A stretch of 64,000 bases of DNA from Cordia subcordata (Eukaryota > Streptophyta > Magnoliopsida > Boraginales > Cordiaceae), in assembly GCA_028554755.1 (NCBI GenBank), contig JAPTOF010000003.1, positions 20,644,501-20,708,500 on the forward strand. The letters run 5' to 3'. The notes under the pieces were generated by a model. The model saw only the letters and a list, made by a program, of their open reading frames with translations. It searched no databases and had not been told where the DNA came from. Below are positions 10,174 to 21,535 of the stretch, piece after piece (the stretch's first letter is position 1; each line of letters opens with the position of its first letter). The translations under genes were made by a program, and so were the position numbers.

Positions 10174-11922
10174 ATGAAGGGAATTAATATCAAACAAGCA
10201 CCCCCTTTTGATGGAACAAATTATGCATTTTGGAAAATGAGAATGAAAGTGTTCATACAATCACATGACTATAAAGCCTGGAAAATCATAGAAAATGGGC
10301 CTACCTTACCTACAAAATTAGAGGGTGATAGGAGAATACCCAAACTGGAAAATGAATTGAATGATGAAGATATTAAATTATTTGAGTTAAATCAAAAAGC
10401 ATTACATTATTTATTTAATGCTATGAATGCCACCGAATTTGCTAGAGTAATGGGTTGCACCTCGGCTAAAGAACTTTGGGATCAATTAGAAGTAACTTAT
10501 GAAGGAACTAGCCAAGTGAAAGAATCTAGAATTGCTATGCTTGTACATAGATATGAATTATTCAAGATGCTTCCAAATGAAAATGTTGAACAAATGTTTT
10601 CTAGATTTGTTGAAATCACTAATGGTTCGAAAGCTCTTGGTAAAGATTATTCAAATGTAGAGAAGGTAAGGAAAGTGCTAAGGAGCTTGCCATCATCATG
10701 GCAACCTAAAGTCACGGCAATAAAGGAAGCAAAGGACTTGAATACATTAGAGCTCAATGATCTCATTGGGTCACTCATGACTCATGAACTTGAGATAAAA
10801 AATCATGAAGAAGAAGAAAGGAAAGCAAAGAAGTCCATTGCTCTCGTTGCATCAAAATATCCATCAAGTGATGATGAAGAAGATGACGAGGACCCAAAAG
10901 ATGAAGAAATTGCACTTCTAGCCCGAAATTTCAAAAGGTTTATGAAATATAGAAAGATGAGGAAAGGGGCTTCTTCATGCAACACAAATTGGAAGAAGAA
11001 AGGAAAAGAAGGCAACGAGTTCAAAAAGATAAAAGATGCAAAAGATCAGTTAAAATTCTTTAATTGCAACAAGCCGGAACATATAAAAACAAATTGTCCG
11101 AAGCTCTCAAAGAAAAAGGAAGGAAAGGCGCTTAAGGCCACATGGGACTTCTCCGAAACCAAAGAAGATGAGGAAGAGCATCATAAGGTAGCCAACTTTT
11201 GCCTCATGGCCAATGAAGATGAGGTACTATCTTCACCATCTTTATTTATTTATTATTCATCTAGTGAAGAAGAGGAAGAAGAATGTAGTTTTGATGAACT
11301 AAAAGATGCATTTGTTAAATTACATGATGATTTATCCTTAGCTTTGGCAAAAAACAAGCAAATGCATAAAAGTTTAAAACTTGTTCTTAATGAAAAAGAA
11401 ATCTTGGAAAAGAAAAATGCCTCTCTTATTGAAAAAGTAGATATCTTAGAAAAAGAAAATGATTCGTATGCCGAGGATTTTATAAAAATTGAAAAAGAGG
11501 TTAAAGATTTGAAAAAGAAAAATATGAATTTGAATGGAATTATTCAAAAATTTACTAATGGCAAAGAAAATTTTGAAAAACTTCTTGGAAGTAAAAAAAT
11601 GTCTTTTGATAAGAGTGGTATTGGATACAAACCTAGTATTAATAAAAAATATTTCAAAACCTATTTTATCAAGGCTTTTCCCTCTACATCCTCTTCTCCA
11701 CCAAAGTCAAATGTTATTTGTACCTATTGTAAAAAGAAAGGACATGTATCTACTCATTGTTATTATAAGAAAATTCGTGATAAAGGATCACATGTTCCAT
11801 ATTGGCAAAGACCTAAATGGGTGGTCAAAAACAAAAAGTTAACTAACACTAAGGACCCAAGGTGTTGGGGACCCCAAAATAAAGAATTGCATTTGAATTT
11901 CATGTGTGTAGGTATGCAATGA
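10174..11922 (+). CDS. gag: Copia Gag polyprotein (intact frame)
   Basis: The 582-residue frame starts at the first ATG after the primer site. Residues 1-230 resemble the DUF4219/UBN2 Gag capsid region (PPFDGTNYAFWKMRMK near the start, then an LPSSWQPKVTAI block). An acidic stretch follows (about 232-248). A first zinc knuckle near residue 297 is degenerate because its first Cys is Phe. Residues 380-470 are Lys/Glu-rich with coiled-coil character. A good CCHC knuckle (CTYCKKKGHVSTHC) is at about 516-529. The product would package element RNA. The protein ends before protease, which is read in another frame. Sequence alone cannot say whether it is expressed. Confidence 0.88.
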   Translation: MKGINIKQAPPFDGTNYAFWKMRMKVFIQSHDYKAWKIIENGPTLPTKLEGDRRIPKLENELNDEDIKLFELNQKALHYLFNAMNATEFARVMGCTSAKELWDQLEVTYEGTSQVKESRIAMLVHRYELFKMLPNENVEQMFSRFVEITNGSKALGKDYSNVEKVRKVLRSLPSSWQPKVTAIKEAKDLNTLELNDLIGSLMTHELEIKNHEEEERKAKKSIALVASKYPSSDDEEDDEDPKDEEIALLARNFKRFMKYRKMRKGASSCNTNWKKKGKEGNEFKKIKDAKDQLKFFNCNKPEHIKTNCPKLSKKKEGKALKATWDFSETKEDEEEHHKVANFCLMANEDEVLSSPSLFIYYSSSEEEEEECSFDELKDAFVKLHDDLSLALAKNKQMHKSLKLVLNEKEILEKKNASLIEKVDILEKENDSYAEDFIKIEKEVKDLKKKNMNLNGIIQKFTNGKENFEKLLGSKKMSFDKSGIGYKPSINKKYFKTYFIKAFPSTSSSPPKSNVICTYCKKKGHVSTHCYYKKIRDKGSHVPYWQRPKWVVKNKKLTNTKDPRCWGPQNKELHLNFMCVGMQ

Positions 11923-11941
11923 AAGCAATGAAAGCAAAATA

Positions 11942-14574
11942 AAATGGATCTTGGATAGTGGTTGTTCCAAGCACATGACGGGGAACTCTTCACTTTTCTA
12001 CAAACTAAAAAGGACAAAAGGAGGAGATGTTATCTTTGGGGACAATGGCAAAGGAAAAATTATTGGAAAATGAAGCATTGGTAATAAAAATTTTTGGAAA
12101 AGGAAGCATTTGTTGTAGTTGATGATTACACTAGATTTACATGGGTCATGTTTCTTGCACATAAAAATGATGCCTTCAATGAATTTGCAAGATTGTGTAG
12201 AAAAGTGCAAAATGAGAAAGGCTATTTTATAACTTGCATCCGTAGTAATAATGGCACCGAATATGTGAATACTCTTTTCATAAACTTTTGTGATGAACAT
12301 GGCATTGAGCATAACTTTTTGGCCCCTCGTACTCCTCAACAAAATGGGGTAGTAGAGAGGAAGAATCGTACATTACAAGAAATGGCAAGGACTATGCTAA
12401 AAGAGCACAACTTGCCAACATATTTTTGGAGTGAAGCCATAAATACTGCATGCTATGTGTAAAATAGAGTATTGATTAGACCTATTTTAAACAAAACTCC
12501 ATATGAACTATGGCATGGCAAAACACCTAAAATATCATACTTCAATATATTTGGTTGTAAATGTTTTATTCTAAACACTAAGGACCACTTAAGAAAATTT
12601 GATGCTAAATCCGATGAAGGAATATTCTTAGGTTATTCCACAAAGAGCAAAGCATATAGGGTATATAATAAGAGAACTCTTGTTGTATAAGAATCAATAC
12701 ATGTTACATTTGATGAGACTCATCCATTTGAGCCGAGAAAGGAAATTAATGATGTAGGTTATCTTTTGGAAAAGACAACGCTTGAAGATCCAACTCCAAT
12801 AGACAAAGAAAAACCAACGAAGCAAGAAGAAGAACTTCAAGAAAGGAGATCTCAAGCAAATGAGGAAATCAAACATTGCTCAAACAAAGATGATAAAACA
12901 AAAGAACCTCATGAAGATCTATCAAAGAGTTGGAAGTTCGTGAGAAACCATCCTCAAGATCTTATTCTCGGTGATCCAAATGAAGGTGTAAGAACTAGGC
13001 GTAATATTAGTACTTTTTGTGAGCATCATGCATTTATTTCTCATATTGAACCCAAAATTGTAAAAGAAGCTCTACTAGATGAAAATTGGATAATGGCAAT
13101 GCAAGAAGAACTCAATCAATTTGAGAGAAACAAAGTTTGGAAGGTAGTTGAAAGACCTAAAGATAGACCGATAATAGGAACCAAATGGGTATTCAGAAAC
13201 AAACTAGATGAAGCCGAAATAGTGACTAAGAATAAGGCTAGACTAGTTGCACAAGGATACAATCAAGAAGAAGGAATTGATTATGATGAAACTTATGCTC
13301 CTGTAGCTAGACTTGAATCCATTCGTATGTTACTTGCATTTGCATGTCACATGGAATTTAAGCTTTATCAAATAGATGTGAAAAGTGCATTTTTAAATGG
13401 ATTCATTGAAGAAGAAGTTTATGTTGAACAACCCCCCGATTTTGAAGATTCATGCTTTCCTAATCATGTTTTTAAACTAGAAAAGGCTTTATATGGCTTA
13501 AAGCAAGCTCTTAGAGCTTGGAATGAAAGACTTAGTGGATTTTTGATAGAAAACAATTTTGAAAGAGGAAAACTTGATTCAACCCTATTTATCAAAAGAA
13601 AAGACAATGACATTCTACTTGTCCAAAACTATGTAGATGATATAATTTTTGGTACTACTAATGTTTTCTTGTGTGAGAATTTTTCAAAGTACATGCACAA
13701 GGAATTCAAGATGAGCATGATAGGAGAATTAACTTTCTTCCTCGGACTCCAAATTAAACAAGCAAAAGAGGGGATCTTCATAAATCAAGCCAAATACACC
13801 AAGAAAATCATCAAGAAATTTGGACTTGAAGATGCAAAGGGGATTGGAACTCCGATGAGCCCCTCAATAAAGCTAGATAAAAATAAGAAAGGTAAATCAG
13901 TAGACGAGAAGAAATATAGAGGTATGATCGGTAGCCTATCATATTTAACTGCCTCTAGACCTGATATCATGTTCTCAGTGTGCTTATGTGCTACATTTCA
14001 ATCCAATCCTAAGGAAATTCACTTAATAGTTGTAAAAAGAATAATTAGATATCTTAAGGGAACAATTAATTTAGGGCTTTGGTATGCTAAAGGAACGTCA
14101 TTTGATCTATGTGGTTTTTCTGATGCTGACTATGCTGGTTGCAAAGTAGATCATAAGAGCACTAGTGGAACATGCCAATTCCTAGGACATTCCTTAGTAT
14201 CTTGGTCTTGTAGGAAACAAAATAGCGTTTCTATTTCTACCACCGAAGCTGAATATATTGCAGCTTGTAGTTGTGTGGCTCAAATATTATGGATGAAACA
14301 AATTTTACTTGATTATGGATTGAAGTATGATCATATTCCTATATATTGTGATAATACTAGTGCAATTAATCTTACTAAGAACCCAATTCAACACTCAAGA
14401 ACTAAGCATATTGAGATTAGGCACCATTTTATTAGAGATCATGTACAAAAAGGTGATATAATTCTTGAATTTGTTGATACTTTACATCAAGTTGCTGATA
14501 TTTTCACTAAACCTTTGCATGAGAATCAAGTTTGCAAGATTAGGAGAGAAATTGGAATGATAAAATGTAGTTAA
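11942..14574 (+). pseudogene. pol: Copia Pol: protease, integrase core, RT and RNase H, disrupted
   Basis: A protease remnant with DSGCSKHMTG lies near 11954-11983. Only about 40 codons later the integrase core begins (VVVDDYTRF near 12115), so the rest of protease, the Gag-pre-integrase region and the HHCC zinc finger are deleted. In integrase the second catalytic Asp appears replaced (RSNNGTE in place of RSDxGTE), while the Glu in NGVVERKNRT is kept. TAA stops occur at 12460 and 12688. From 12766 a long open frame holds RT with YVDD (13630-13641), then a full RNase H ending at 14574. Element domains are in Copia order. Confidence 0.92.
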
Positions 14575-14910
14575 ATGGCATATATATATATATATATATG
14601 TGTGTGTGTTTATGTGGCTTGGGTATGAAAAATAAGAAATTTGTGCACATTCTGACCCAGTCGGCCGACAAAGCCGGTCGACCGACTAAGGCCTTAGACG
14701 TCCGGCTAAAACACAACTTTTTAATATGCTCTCTGATCCGGCCGGTCGACCCAGCTGGTCGACCGACTGAACGGGAACAAGGTTAAAAATTAGGGGTTTT
14801 TCACCCCAAATTCACTACATTCTATCAAATTTTTTAAACCCTAGCCAAAACTCTCCAAAACCCATCTCAAAATCTTCAATTTTCAACCGTTTTCTTCCAA
14901 ATTTCTTCCT
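14575..14910 (+). other. Copia pol/ORF3 spacer with GGTCGACC palindromes
   Basis: The region starts with a short (TA)n/(TG)n tract. Between 14655 and 14770 it carries three GGTCGAC cores (gccggtcgaccgac, gccggtcgaccc and tggtcgaccgactg), copies of the module in the LTRs. I see no coding sequence. Confidence 0.6.
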
Positions 14911-14971
14911 AACATTTGCTTGCCCATTTCAAAAACAAAGTTTTTCACAGATTATTCTTGCAAAAACAACG

Positions 14972-16261
14972 CGAAGTCATGGTAATCCAAGGGGAAGAAG
15001 TCAAGCACGTGGGAGAAAAGGGAAAAGGCCAAGAACTCAATCTCCTCCACCACCACCACCTTCGATATCCAAGATTCAAAGAAAGCAATCAATTTTATAC
15101 GGTAAATATATCGTGGACTCTGACTTTGCTGGCACCGATATCTTGCCGTTATTTGATAGATGGTCTGCGTTTCTACATCTGCATTGTGATGTGCAAGATA
15201 AATTAGTAATTGAGTTTTATGAAAATCTTGAGATACATTGTAGAAGCCCAAAACTTGAATTATCTTCTACAGTCTGTGGGGTAAAATTTGTGCTTAAGGA
15301 GGAAACTTTACATGAAATATTTCATATACCTGTTGATGGGGAAGGCCACTACAATAGTCAAGGATGGCCAGAAGGAATTAAGGGAACCGCCACCCCAGGT
15401 GAAGTCATAAAATATATGTGGGAGAAAGTAAGGCCTAAGAATCCAAATTTAATTCTTCCATTATTAAGAGATGTTGATGTTAATATGAGACTTGCTCTTA
15501 AAATCATGAGTGAAGTAATTCTCCCTAGAAATATCAATGATGGCAAAATTCCAGTAATGGATGCTTATATCTATTATAACCTTAGGGAGAAAAAGGAGAT
15601 AGCTTTGCCTTTCCTAATCTTTCAACATATGTTACATATTAGTGGAAATGATGGAGGAAAAACGACCACTCCTGGTTATGGTATGGCCTTAATGCATATT
15701 TTCTCTCATTTCAACATATCTTAAAATGCTCCATATAAAGTGTTTGCTTGGAATTTTGATATGTTGTATATGAACTTCATGGGCATTTATTGGTACAATA
15801 TGGAGCCCATAAATAGAGAGACCTTCAAAAGTTTGCCCCAAAGTACTCAAGCTGCAATTAGGAATAGGACTAAAAAGGGGACTACTTTTACCGACCCTGT
15901 CTTTGGCACCACTGCACAAAACCTTGATGACATACTTGGTGGGGTAGATATCACCTTTGAAGAAGATGAAGGGCTGGAAATTGAGGGTAATCCCGACATA
16001 GGCATACCAGGAACCATACCCATGGTTGTTAGTATCTCTGAAGAAGAGGAAAATACTGAGGAAGCAACTCTTAGGCGAGTGTTGAGAGAATCTACGGAGC
16101 AAGTGCACATTGATGAGCAACGCCAAAGAGAAATTCGTCGTGGTGCTGGTTCTAGTTCGATGGGACAACAGGAAGACCCTTCTTTGATGGCTCAGATTCT
16201 GTCCCAATTACAGGCTTTAAACACTGGTATGAGCGAAATGCGGGCTACTATGACAAGCTAA
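14972..16261 (+). pseudogene. Copia third ORF (env-like / putative plant transposon protein domain)
   Basis: One reading frame runs from upstream of 14972 to 16261, broken by a single TAA at 15722-15724. The N-terminal part is basic and Pro-rich (QSPPPPPPS). Next comes a domain resembling the putative plant transposon protein (Transposase_32-like) family found in SIRE and Athila third ORFs: FYENLEIH, GVKFVLKEETLHEIFHIP and VILPRNIND-like blocks. After the stop it continues with FAWNFDMLYMNFMGIYW and an acidic, Gln-rich tail. No ATG precedes it, so expression would need readthrough or splicing. I see no clear signal peptide or membrane anchor, so an envelope role is unproven. Confidence 0.65.
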
Positions 16262-16828
16262 TGGGACGAGCTCACTGTTTGGAGGCAATATATTAATTCA
16301 GAAGTGGCTGCTATGAAATCAGACATGAGAGAATACTTCAAGGATCATCATGATTACGCACCTTAATTTTTTTTTTGAAAAACATTTTTCATTCCACTTG
16401 AAAACAATTTTTAGTTTTAGTTAACCTTTACATTCTTGACTTTGGTTACCAAGTAATTTCTTTTATACATTTCTTTTCCTGCCTTTATATTGATTTTGAT
16501 GATGCCAATGGAGGAGAAGTATGGTGTGTGGTATTTTTGCTTTGGTGATATATGCCTTGGTGAATGGTATTGTCTATTTGCATTAGTTTAAATAGTGGAT
16601 GCATAAGCTCTGTTTGGAGAAGTAAATGGTGAATGGTATGCTTTGTTAATATGTTTACTTGTTCTTGCAAATGAGTTTATGTTTACTTGTTTGTCTTTGC
16701 AAATGAGTTTAAATTTGATAGTCAAAGCATTTTCTCAAAAATGCACTTTTTAAAGAAATGCATATATTAAGGGGGAGTACTTTTGTCTCATATCTTAAAA
16801 ATTTGGTCATCATCAAAAAAGGAGAGAT
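16262..16828 (+). other. Copia 3' untranslated region and polypurine tract
   Basis: Non-coding sequence lies between the third ORF and the right LTR. A purine run (aaaaaaggagaga, about 16815-16827) immediately precedes the LTR and is the likely polypurine tract for plus-strand priming. A second run (aagggggag) lies at about 16769-16777. Confidence 0.7.
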
Positions 16829-18129
16829 TGTTAGCTAAATATTCATTATTGATTTTGATGATGAAAATATATATATGCATTATTTGACTAAAAAGCTTCT
16901 TGTGAAAATGAGATGATATCAATATGAAGCTTTGAAAGATATGAAGATGTGCAAAAAGCCTTATTTGAAGGAAGAAAAGATGAGAAGGCATAAGGAGGAG
17001 AAGAGAAGCCATAAGAAGTGCAGTTTGTTTTTCTTCTTGCTCTTTTTATGAAATGCCTATATATTGTGTGGACTTGGCTCAAAATCTTTTTCTTATTCAT
17101 AGCAAAAATTTTCAAGTCTTGCACATTTGAAATAACATATGCACAAATGTATTTGAATGCACACATAGAGTTAAAATGAGTTTTTTGGAGCGTTTCAATT
17201 CACAACATGTGTTTACAAAATTATTCAAAATGATTTAGAGTTGTGAAATTTGCACTTTAAATGAGCTTTGCAAAAATCTGGCTTTACTTCACATTCTGGA
17301 GTGGCCGGACCCCCCAGCCGATCGACCGGCTGACCTGGGTGGGTCGCCCAGCCAAAACAGAGAGATGAAGGGAAAAGCCGGACCCCCTAGCCGGTCGACC
17401 GGCTACGACGTCCGGCCTAGTCAGAGAAGGAGAAGGGTAAGCCGGACAACCCAACCGGTCGACCGGCTTAACAGGTGCTGTAATAAATGCACTAGCCGTT
17501 TATTACCATTCAGCTTAAAAAATCACTCTTTCTTCACCTACCATAACCCTAACCCCCAAATCTCTTTAAATACTCATTCAATACACTTTCTAATCATCAA
17601 TTGAAGTGTGCTAAAGTGTTTATCATCATTCAATCCATCTTTGAGCCATTCTTACAATATATTTGAGCTTTCAAAAGCTTATTCATCTTCTTATTGAAAA
17701 AAATCTCAGATTCAATCTTTTCTTATTCTTGAGTACATACACACTTTGAGAGCTGTAATCTTTGTAAGATTTATGTATTAAAGCTTGTAAAGTGTGGGGA
17801 AATCCTATAGAGTAAATCTCTTGGGTTCTTTGAAGTTAGGCTTCAAAGAGGTTGTAAGAACTTGGTTTGTGCTTCACCAAGTTTTGAAGAAGCATCTTAG
17901 TGGAGATCTTTGAAGTTCTAAGGGGAGCTTCCTTGGGTGGTGGACGTAGGCTTGGCCGAACCACCTTAAAATCGTTTGTTTCTCTTCCTCTTACACTTCT
18001 ATTTTTATTCCTACTTACCTTGCTTATCTTGTGTTTGATATATTAATTGTTATAAGTTGTAAATTTTAAAAAACGAAAATTAGTATTAATATTTTAATTC
18101 ACCCCCCTCTTAAGATATTTGCACCCACA
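16829..18129 (+). repeat. 3' LTR of the Copia element
   Basis: It matches 8807-10113 with scattered differences, including altered bases in the GC-rich palindrome block (17290-17470). The perfect palindrome GCCGGTCGACCGGC recurs at 17390-17403. The end CACCCACA abuts the CCTAA target duplication. Confidence 0.92.
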
Positions 18130-18134
18130 CCTAA

Positions 18135-19208
18135 TATTGCATGGTGAATCCTCATTCACACATAATGGAATAGCAAAACACGAATGGGTTGTGCGACTGC
18201 CAGGTATCAATACCGAAGCTATCCCACTTGAAGCAACGGTAAGAATAATCTCACCTTATGAACGCAAAGCTGAAGTCAATGTCTTCCAAAGGTGGGTTTT
18301 TCCAGTCCCTTCATGGCCATAAATGAATAACACACCTCCGTCACCCTTTGTTATTGCATGTAATAAAGTTTCATAAAATTTTTTTATCAGCATTTAAGCT
18401 ACCAAGTAATTCAGAATGTTGTTTTGCAAGAGCTGCTCTGTCATAACAAAGTTCATCTTGGACCAATTTGTTTTGAAATTGCCCCACATTAATATCTGTT
18501 GGAAATGGAAGTGGAGGATAATCTTTTAAACTTCTTCCATTGTTTCTCAATATCTTTTCAAGTTCACAGAGAGTGAGATTCTTTAACTAATCATCATCAA
18601 GCTGCAAATCTACATAATAAATATCATCCAATTTTAGTAACTATTATATAAAATATCTATTATAAGAAAATGTACAAAAATAATTGATCTAATAGGAAAC
18701 AGAGAATAGTATAAGCAATATACATAAGGTATTATAAATTACAAATTTATTACCATCGTACTTGAAGTCTGTGTTGTTTATATAACATGTCTTCACTTAA
18801 GATGTTCCAAGTACTGGTCTACACGCGTTATGGACTGGATAGTGAATTGGAAATTAACAATGAGCAAAACATATTTCGCAATTCATTTCCTGACCCCCAC
18901 AATAATGCTTCAATGATTGCTTCAATATATTCTTTGTCATCACCTATTAGACCAAGTGCGTAGCATACTTCTTTGTGAATAGAATAAACAACTCCGTCAA
19001 TAGTACGAATATCATCAAAAGATGTGCAACCTTTGATGACGTTTAACAAAATTCGCATGTAATACAATTCCCCAGAGCTGGGGTATACGTATATCAATCT
19101 CCCAATTGCAAAGCCTTGCTTCCTGGGCTTCCATATACGGCTATCTCTATTCCACATGAACTTTGATGGAAATTCTGCATAAGTTAATGATCTAACATGA
19201 CGATACAC
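18135..19208 (-). pseudogene. Helitron PIF1-like helicase N-terminal half and Rep-helicase linker
   Basis: Reading 19208 to 18828, the linker typical of plant Helitrons is open: FPSKFMWNRDSRIWKPRKQG, GRLIYVYPSSGELYYMRILL and ACYALGL-like blocks. After degenerate sequence, Walker A is readable at 18318-18292 as YGHEGTGKTHLWKTL (canonical GHGGTGKT, one Gly changed to Glu). The frame then runs into the Copia target site, where the host reading (CNIR then QGSDL) is exactly restored across the 5-bp duplication. Stops and frameshifts make it non-functional. Confidence 0.85.
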
Positions 19209-19384
19209 CTATTTGCATTTCTTCCATTGTTTAAATTTTGATTTTGCAACTGATGGTTTCTTAACAACAGCATCAATAGAATCATTGTCTCTAAAAATAA
19301 CTTGCTGTTCATCTTTAAGATGTAAACTCAATCTTTCAACAGTTGGATCCTGCATAGTAATTTCAAATTGAAAGATTCTCCATA

Positions 19385-20300
19385 CTACTTCACACGGAGA
19401 AATGTACCTACAATCATAGTATATTTTGATTTCGTCAACCTGAACATCGTTATCATCAGTTGATGGCTAGAACAATGTTGTTGTGATACGGTCGTGACCT
19501 TTGTTGACGTACTTGAACAAATACTTGATGGACCGAGATTTGTTGCAGCATTCAATGTTGATATGAGCTTGATATTTAAGCAACAATCTTGCGTTGTACA
19601 GGACAACGTATCAGTTATCAAGCAACAAATCACCCTTGTTTACAGTTTTACCATCATTCCTTCTCCTATATACTGGATAACCTTGATCATCTATTATTGT
19701 TTTTCCCACAAAACTCCTAGGATAATGCTTTGAACACCTGTTGTCAACCATACATGGAGAATTCATATTTGCAGCACCACATGGACCATGGATCATAAAA
19801 TTTTGGATAGTTTCATACAGTTCTGGATTCTTTTCCTTGTTTGGTATCTCAGCACATATGATGTTGTCAATTGGCTCTATTAAAGGACATTTAGCTTCTG
19901 GGGCCATGAATAGTAGAATATGAACATTGTGTAGATCTCTCTTTTGAAACTCTATAGTATACACCATTGGAATAAAAAAATTGAAATTGATCAATAACGT
20001 AAATTTAAATTAAAAAACATATGAATAACGTATTGTGAAATAACAGTACTGAGACTAACCTGCTTAAATAGGTCCAAGAATTTTATTTTTAGTCGGGTCA
20101 TGCAGAAGTTGGTCAATCTTTACTTTGAATACTCTAGAAACAATTTCTGGTCGATCAGCTGGTTGCAGTCCCACTTTCAAAACAACTCTTTTGATTTCAA
20201 GCCAGTTCGGGTTGCAAGTAAATTTTATGAACCAATCTGGATATCCAACCCATTTGCAAATAACCATTACATCATGAAAATTTTGCACCATATAACATGC
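19385..20300 (-). pseudogene. Helitron Rep (HUH nuclease) catalytic domain, decayed
   Basis: The stretch 20291-20064 holds the Rep block FIKFTCNPNW and DRPEIVSRVFKVK. At about 19946-19916 the HUH region reads RDLHNVHILLF; other Helitrons have PHAH here, so the first histidine has become Asn. The two-tyrosine motif is kept at 19526-19503 ([12 protein letters not shown]). A TGA and a frame change separate these blocks near 19620-19611. Rep would nick and join single strands during rolling-circle transposition. The lost His and the stops mean this copy cannot. Confidence 0.85.
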
Positions 20301-20525
20301 TCCATGAGTAAATGAAGATGGTAAAACAACCCGTTTTCCAATAGAAGCAGGGGACGTTTCTCCTCGAGTGATCGCATCTGTTAAACCTTTATAACATTAG
20401 GTTCAAAACTAGGGCTAATGGATTCTAAAAAAAGTCATACGCTCACTCTCCATCATTGTGTACCCATCAACACCAAATTGTGGCAATAAACATTCGCCAA
20501 ATAAAATGGTTGGTGATTCACGATC

Positions 20526-21530
20526 CTACATCTGAAGCCTAAAATCCAAAAACTCCCAAATAGTGAGTCTAACCCTCTTCTTTAGGTCTGATTTGCAAGT
20601 CCTATGTAATACATCAACATTGTAACCATCTTCACCATAAGGAAAAAAAATAGGATATTGCATTGGCAAGTATAAATGATGCAACTCATTAATACGCTTC
20701 AAATGCCCAACACATGTCTCCACAATAATATTCTTTTTTTTTGTCCAATTCTCCAATATCACCCACAATTGATGCGGCCACTTCATTGGCGGTAGGAAGA
20801 TTGTACTTCTTGTGATCCTTAGTTCGTTTCCCAATCAACTTTAACTTCAGTGATTGATTTTGATCTAACTGGAACCTATCCCGTGCCATACGAAAAGGCT
20901 GTGCTATAGGGTTATTTTCACCAAACACTGCCTTCATATTTTGGACAATTTCCATTTCAAATGATCCATTGACCCTAGTGTGACTATAAAATTAAAAAGA
21001 ACATTATGAATTGGTATAACAACCATCAATAACATTATGTTAAATATACTTATTATTTAATCAATGTTTGTAATTTTGAGATGTTTACCTCATTGCATTC
21101 AATCTATTTGAAACTTCATTATTGGTATCATGAATGCACAATTGAGCAAACTAAGATGGTGATCCATCATAAGGAAGTAAACTTCCTATTCGATGGTAAT
21201 TTTGACCATGCAATCTGAAAACATAAGGTCCTTCTCTTCGATTAATTGGTGTATCAATTCGACCACCCATTGAAGTGAATAAAAGCATCATATTGTAAGC
21301 ATGAATATTTTCTATAAAATGTTTACTCAATGGATGATCCTTTGTGATTAGCAAGGACTTCAAGAATTCTGGTGGATTATTTAGAAAAGGGTAGTTAAAC
21401 CTTTCCATTTGAACAACATAAGGAAAATTCTGGATTTTTGGGTTTTTTTATCTTTCCCAATCCTCTCACTATACCACATGTTGGCGCCACAATGTTGACA
21501 TTGATAAACGGGATTCCTATATCAGCATAT
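20526..21530 (-). pseudogene. Helitron Rep N-terminal region with CxxC zinc-finger-like motif
   Basis: The segment at about 21530-21440 reads NPVYQCQHCGANMWYSERI, the usual start of plant Helitron proteins. The stretch 21408-21151 follows, with LLFTSMGGRID and YVFRLHGQNYHRIGSLLP. Then 20955-20526 gives EMEIVQNMKAVFGENNPIAQ and LPMQYPIFFPYGEDGY. These blocks match the Helitron_like_N domain in order but are split by stops (for example a TAG/TGA near 21151) and AT-rich intervals that may be introns. Confidence 0.75.
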
Positions 21531-21535
21531 TCTAT

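Larger units (their letters stand above)
8807..18129 (+). mobile_element. Copia LTR retrotransposon, SIRE/Maximus-like with env-like ORF
   Basis: LTRs are at 8807-10113 and 16829-18129 (TGTTAGC...CACCCACA). The 5-bp target duplication CCTAA lies at 8802-8806 and 18130-18134. The host site is the Helitron helicase gene, whose reading frame is rejoined across the insertion. A tRNA-iMet primer site is at 10116-10127. The order gag, PR, IN, RT, RNase H is Copia, and a third large ORF lies between pol and the 3' LTR, as in SIRE elements. A deletion spans the PR/IN junction and pol carries stops, so the copy is non-autonomous now. Confidence 0.93.

Noticed and set aside
14916..15206. Frame of 96 codons starting at 14916
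   Set aside because: The competing frame through 14972-15724 encodes the Copia third-ORF domain; the 14916 frame has no domain and stops soon.
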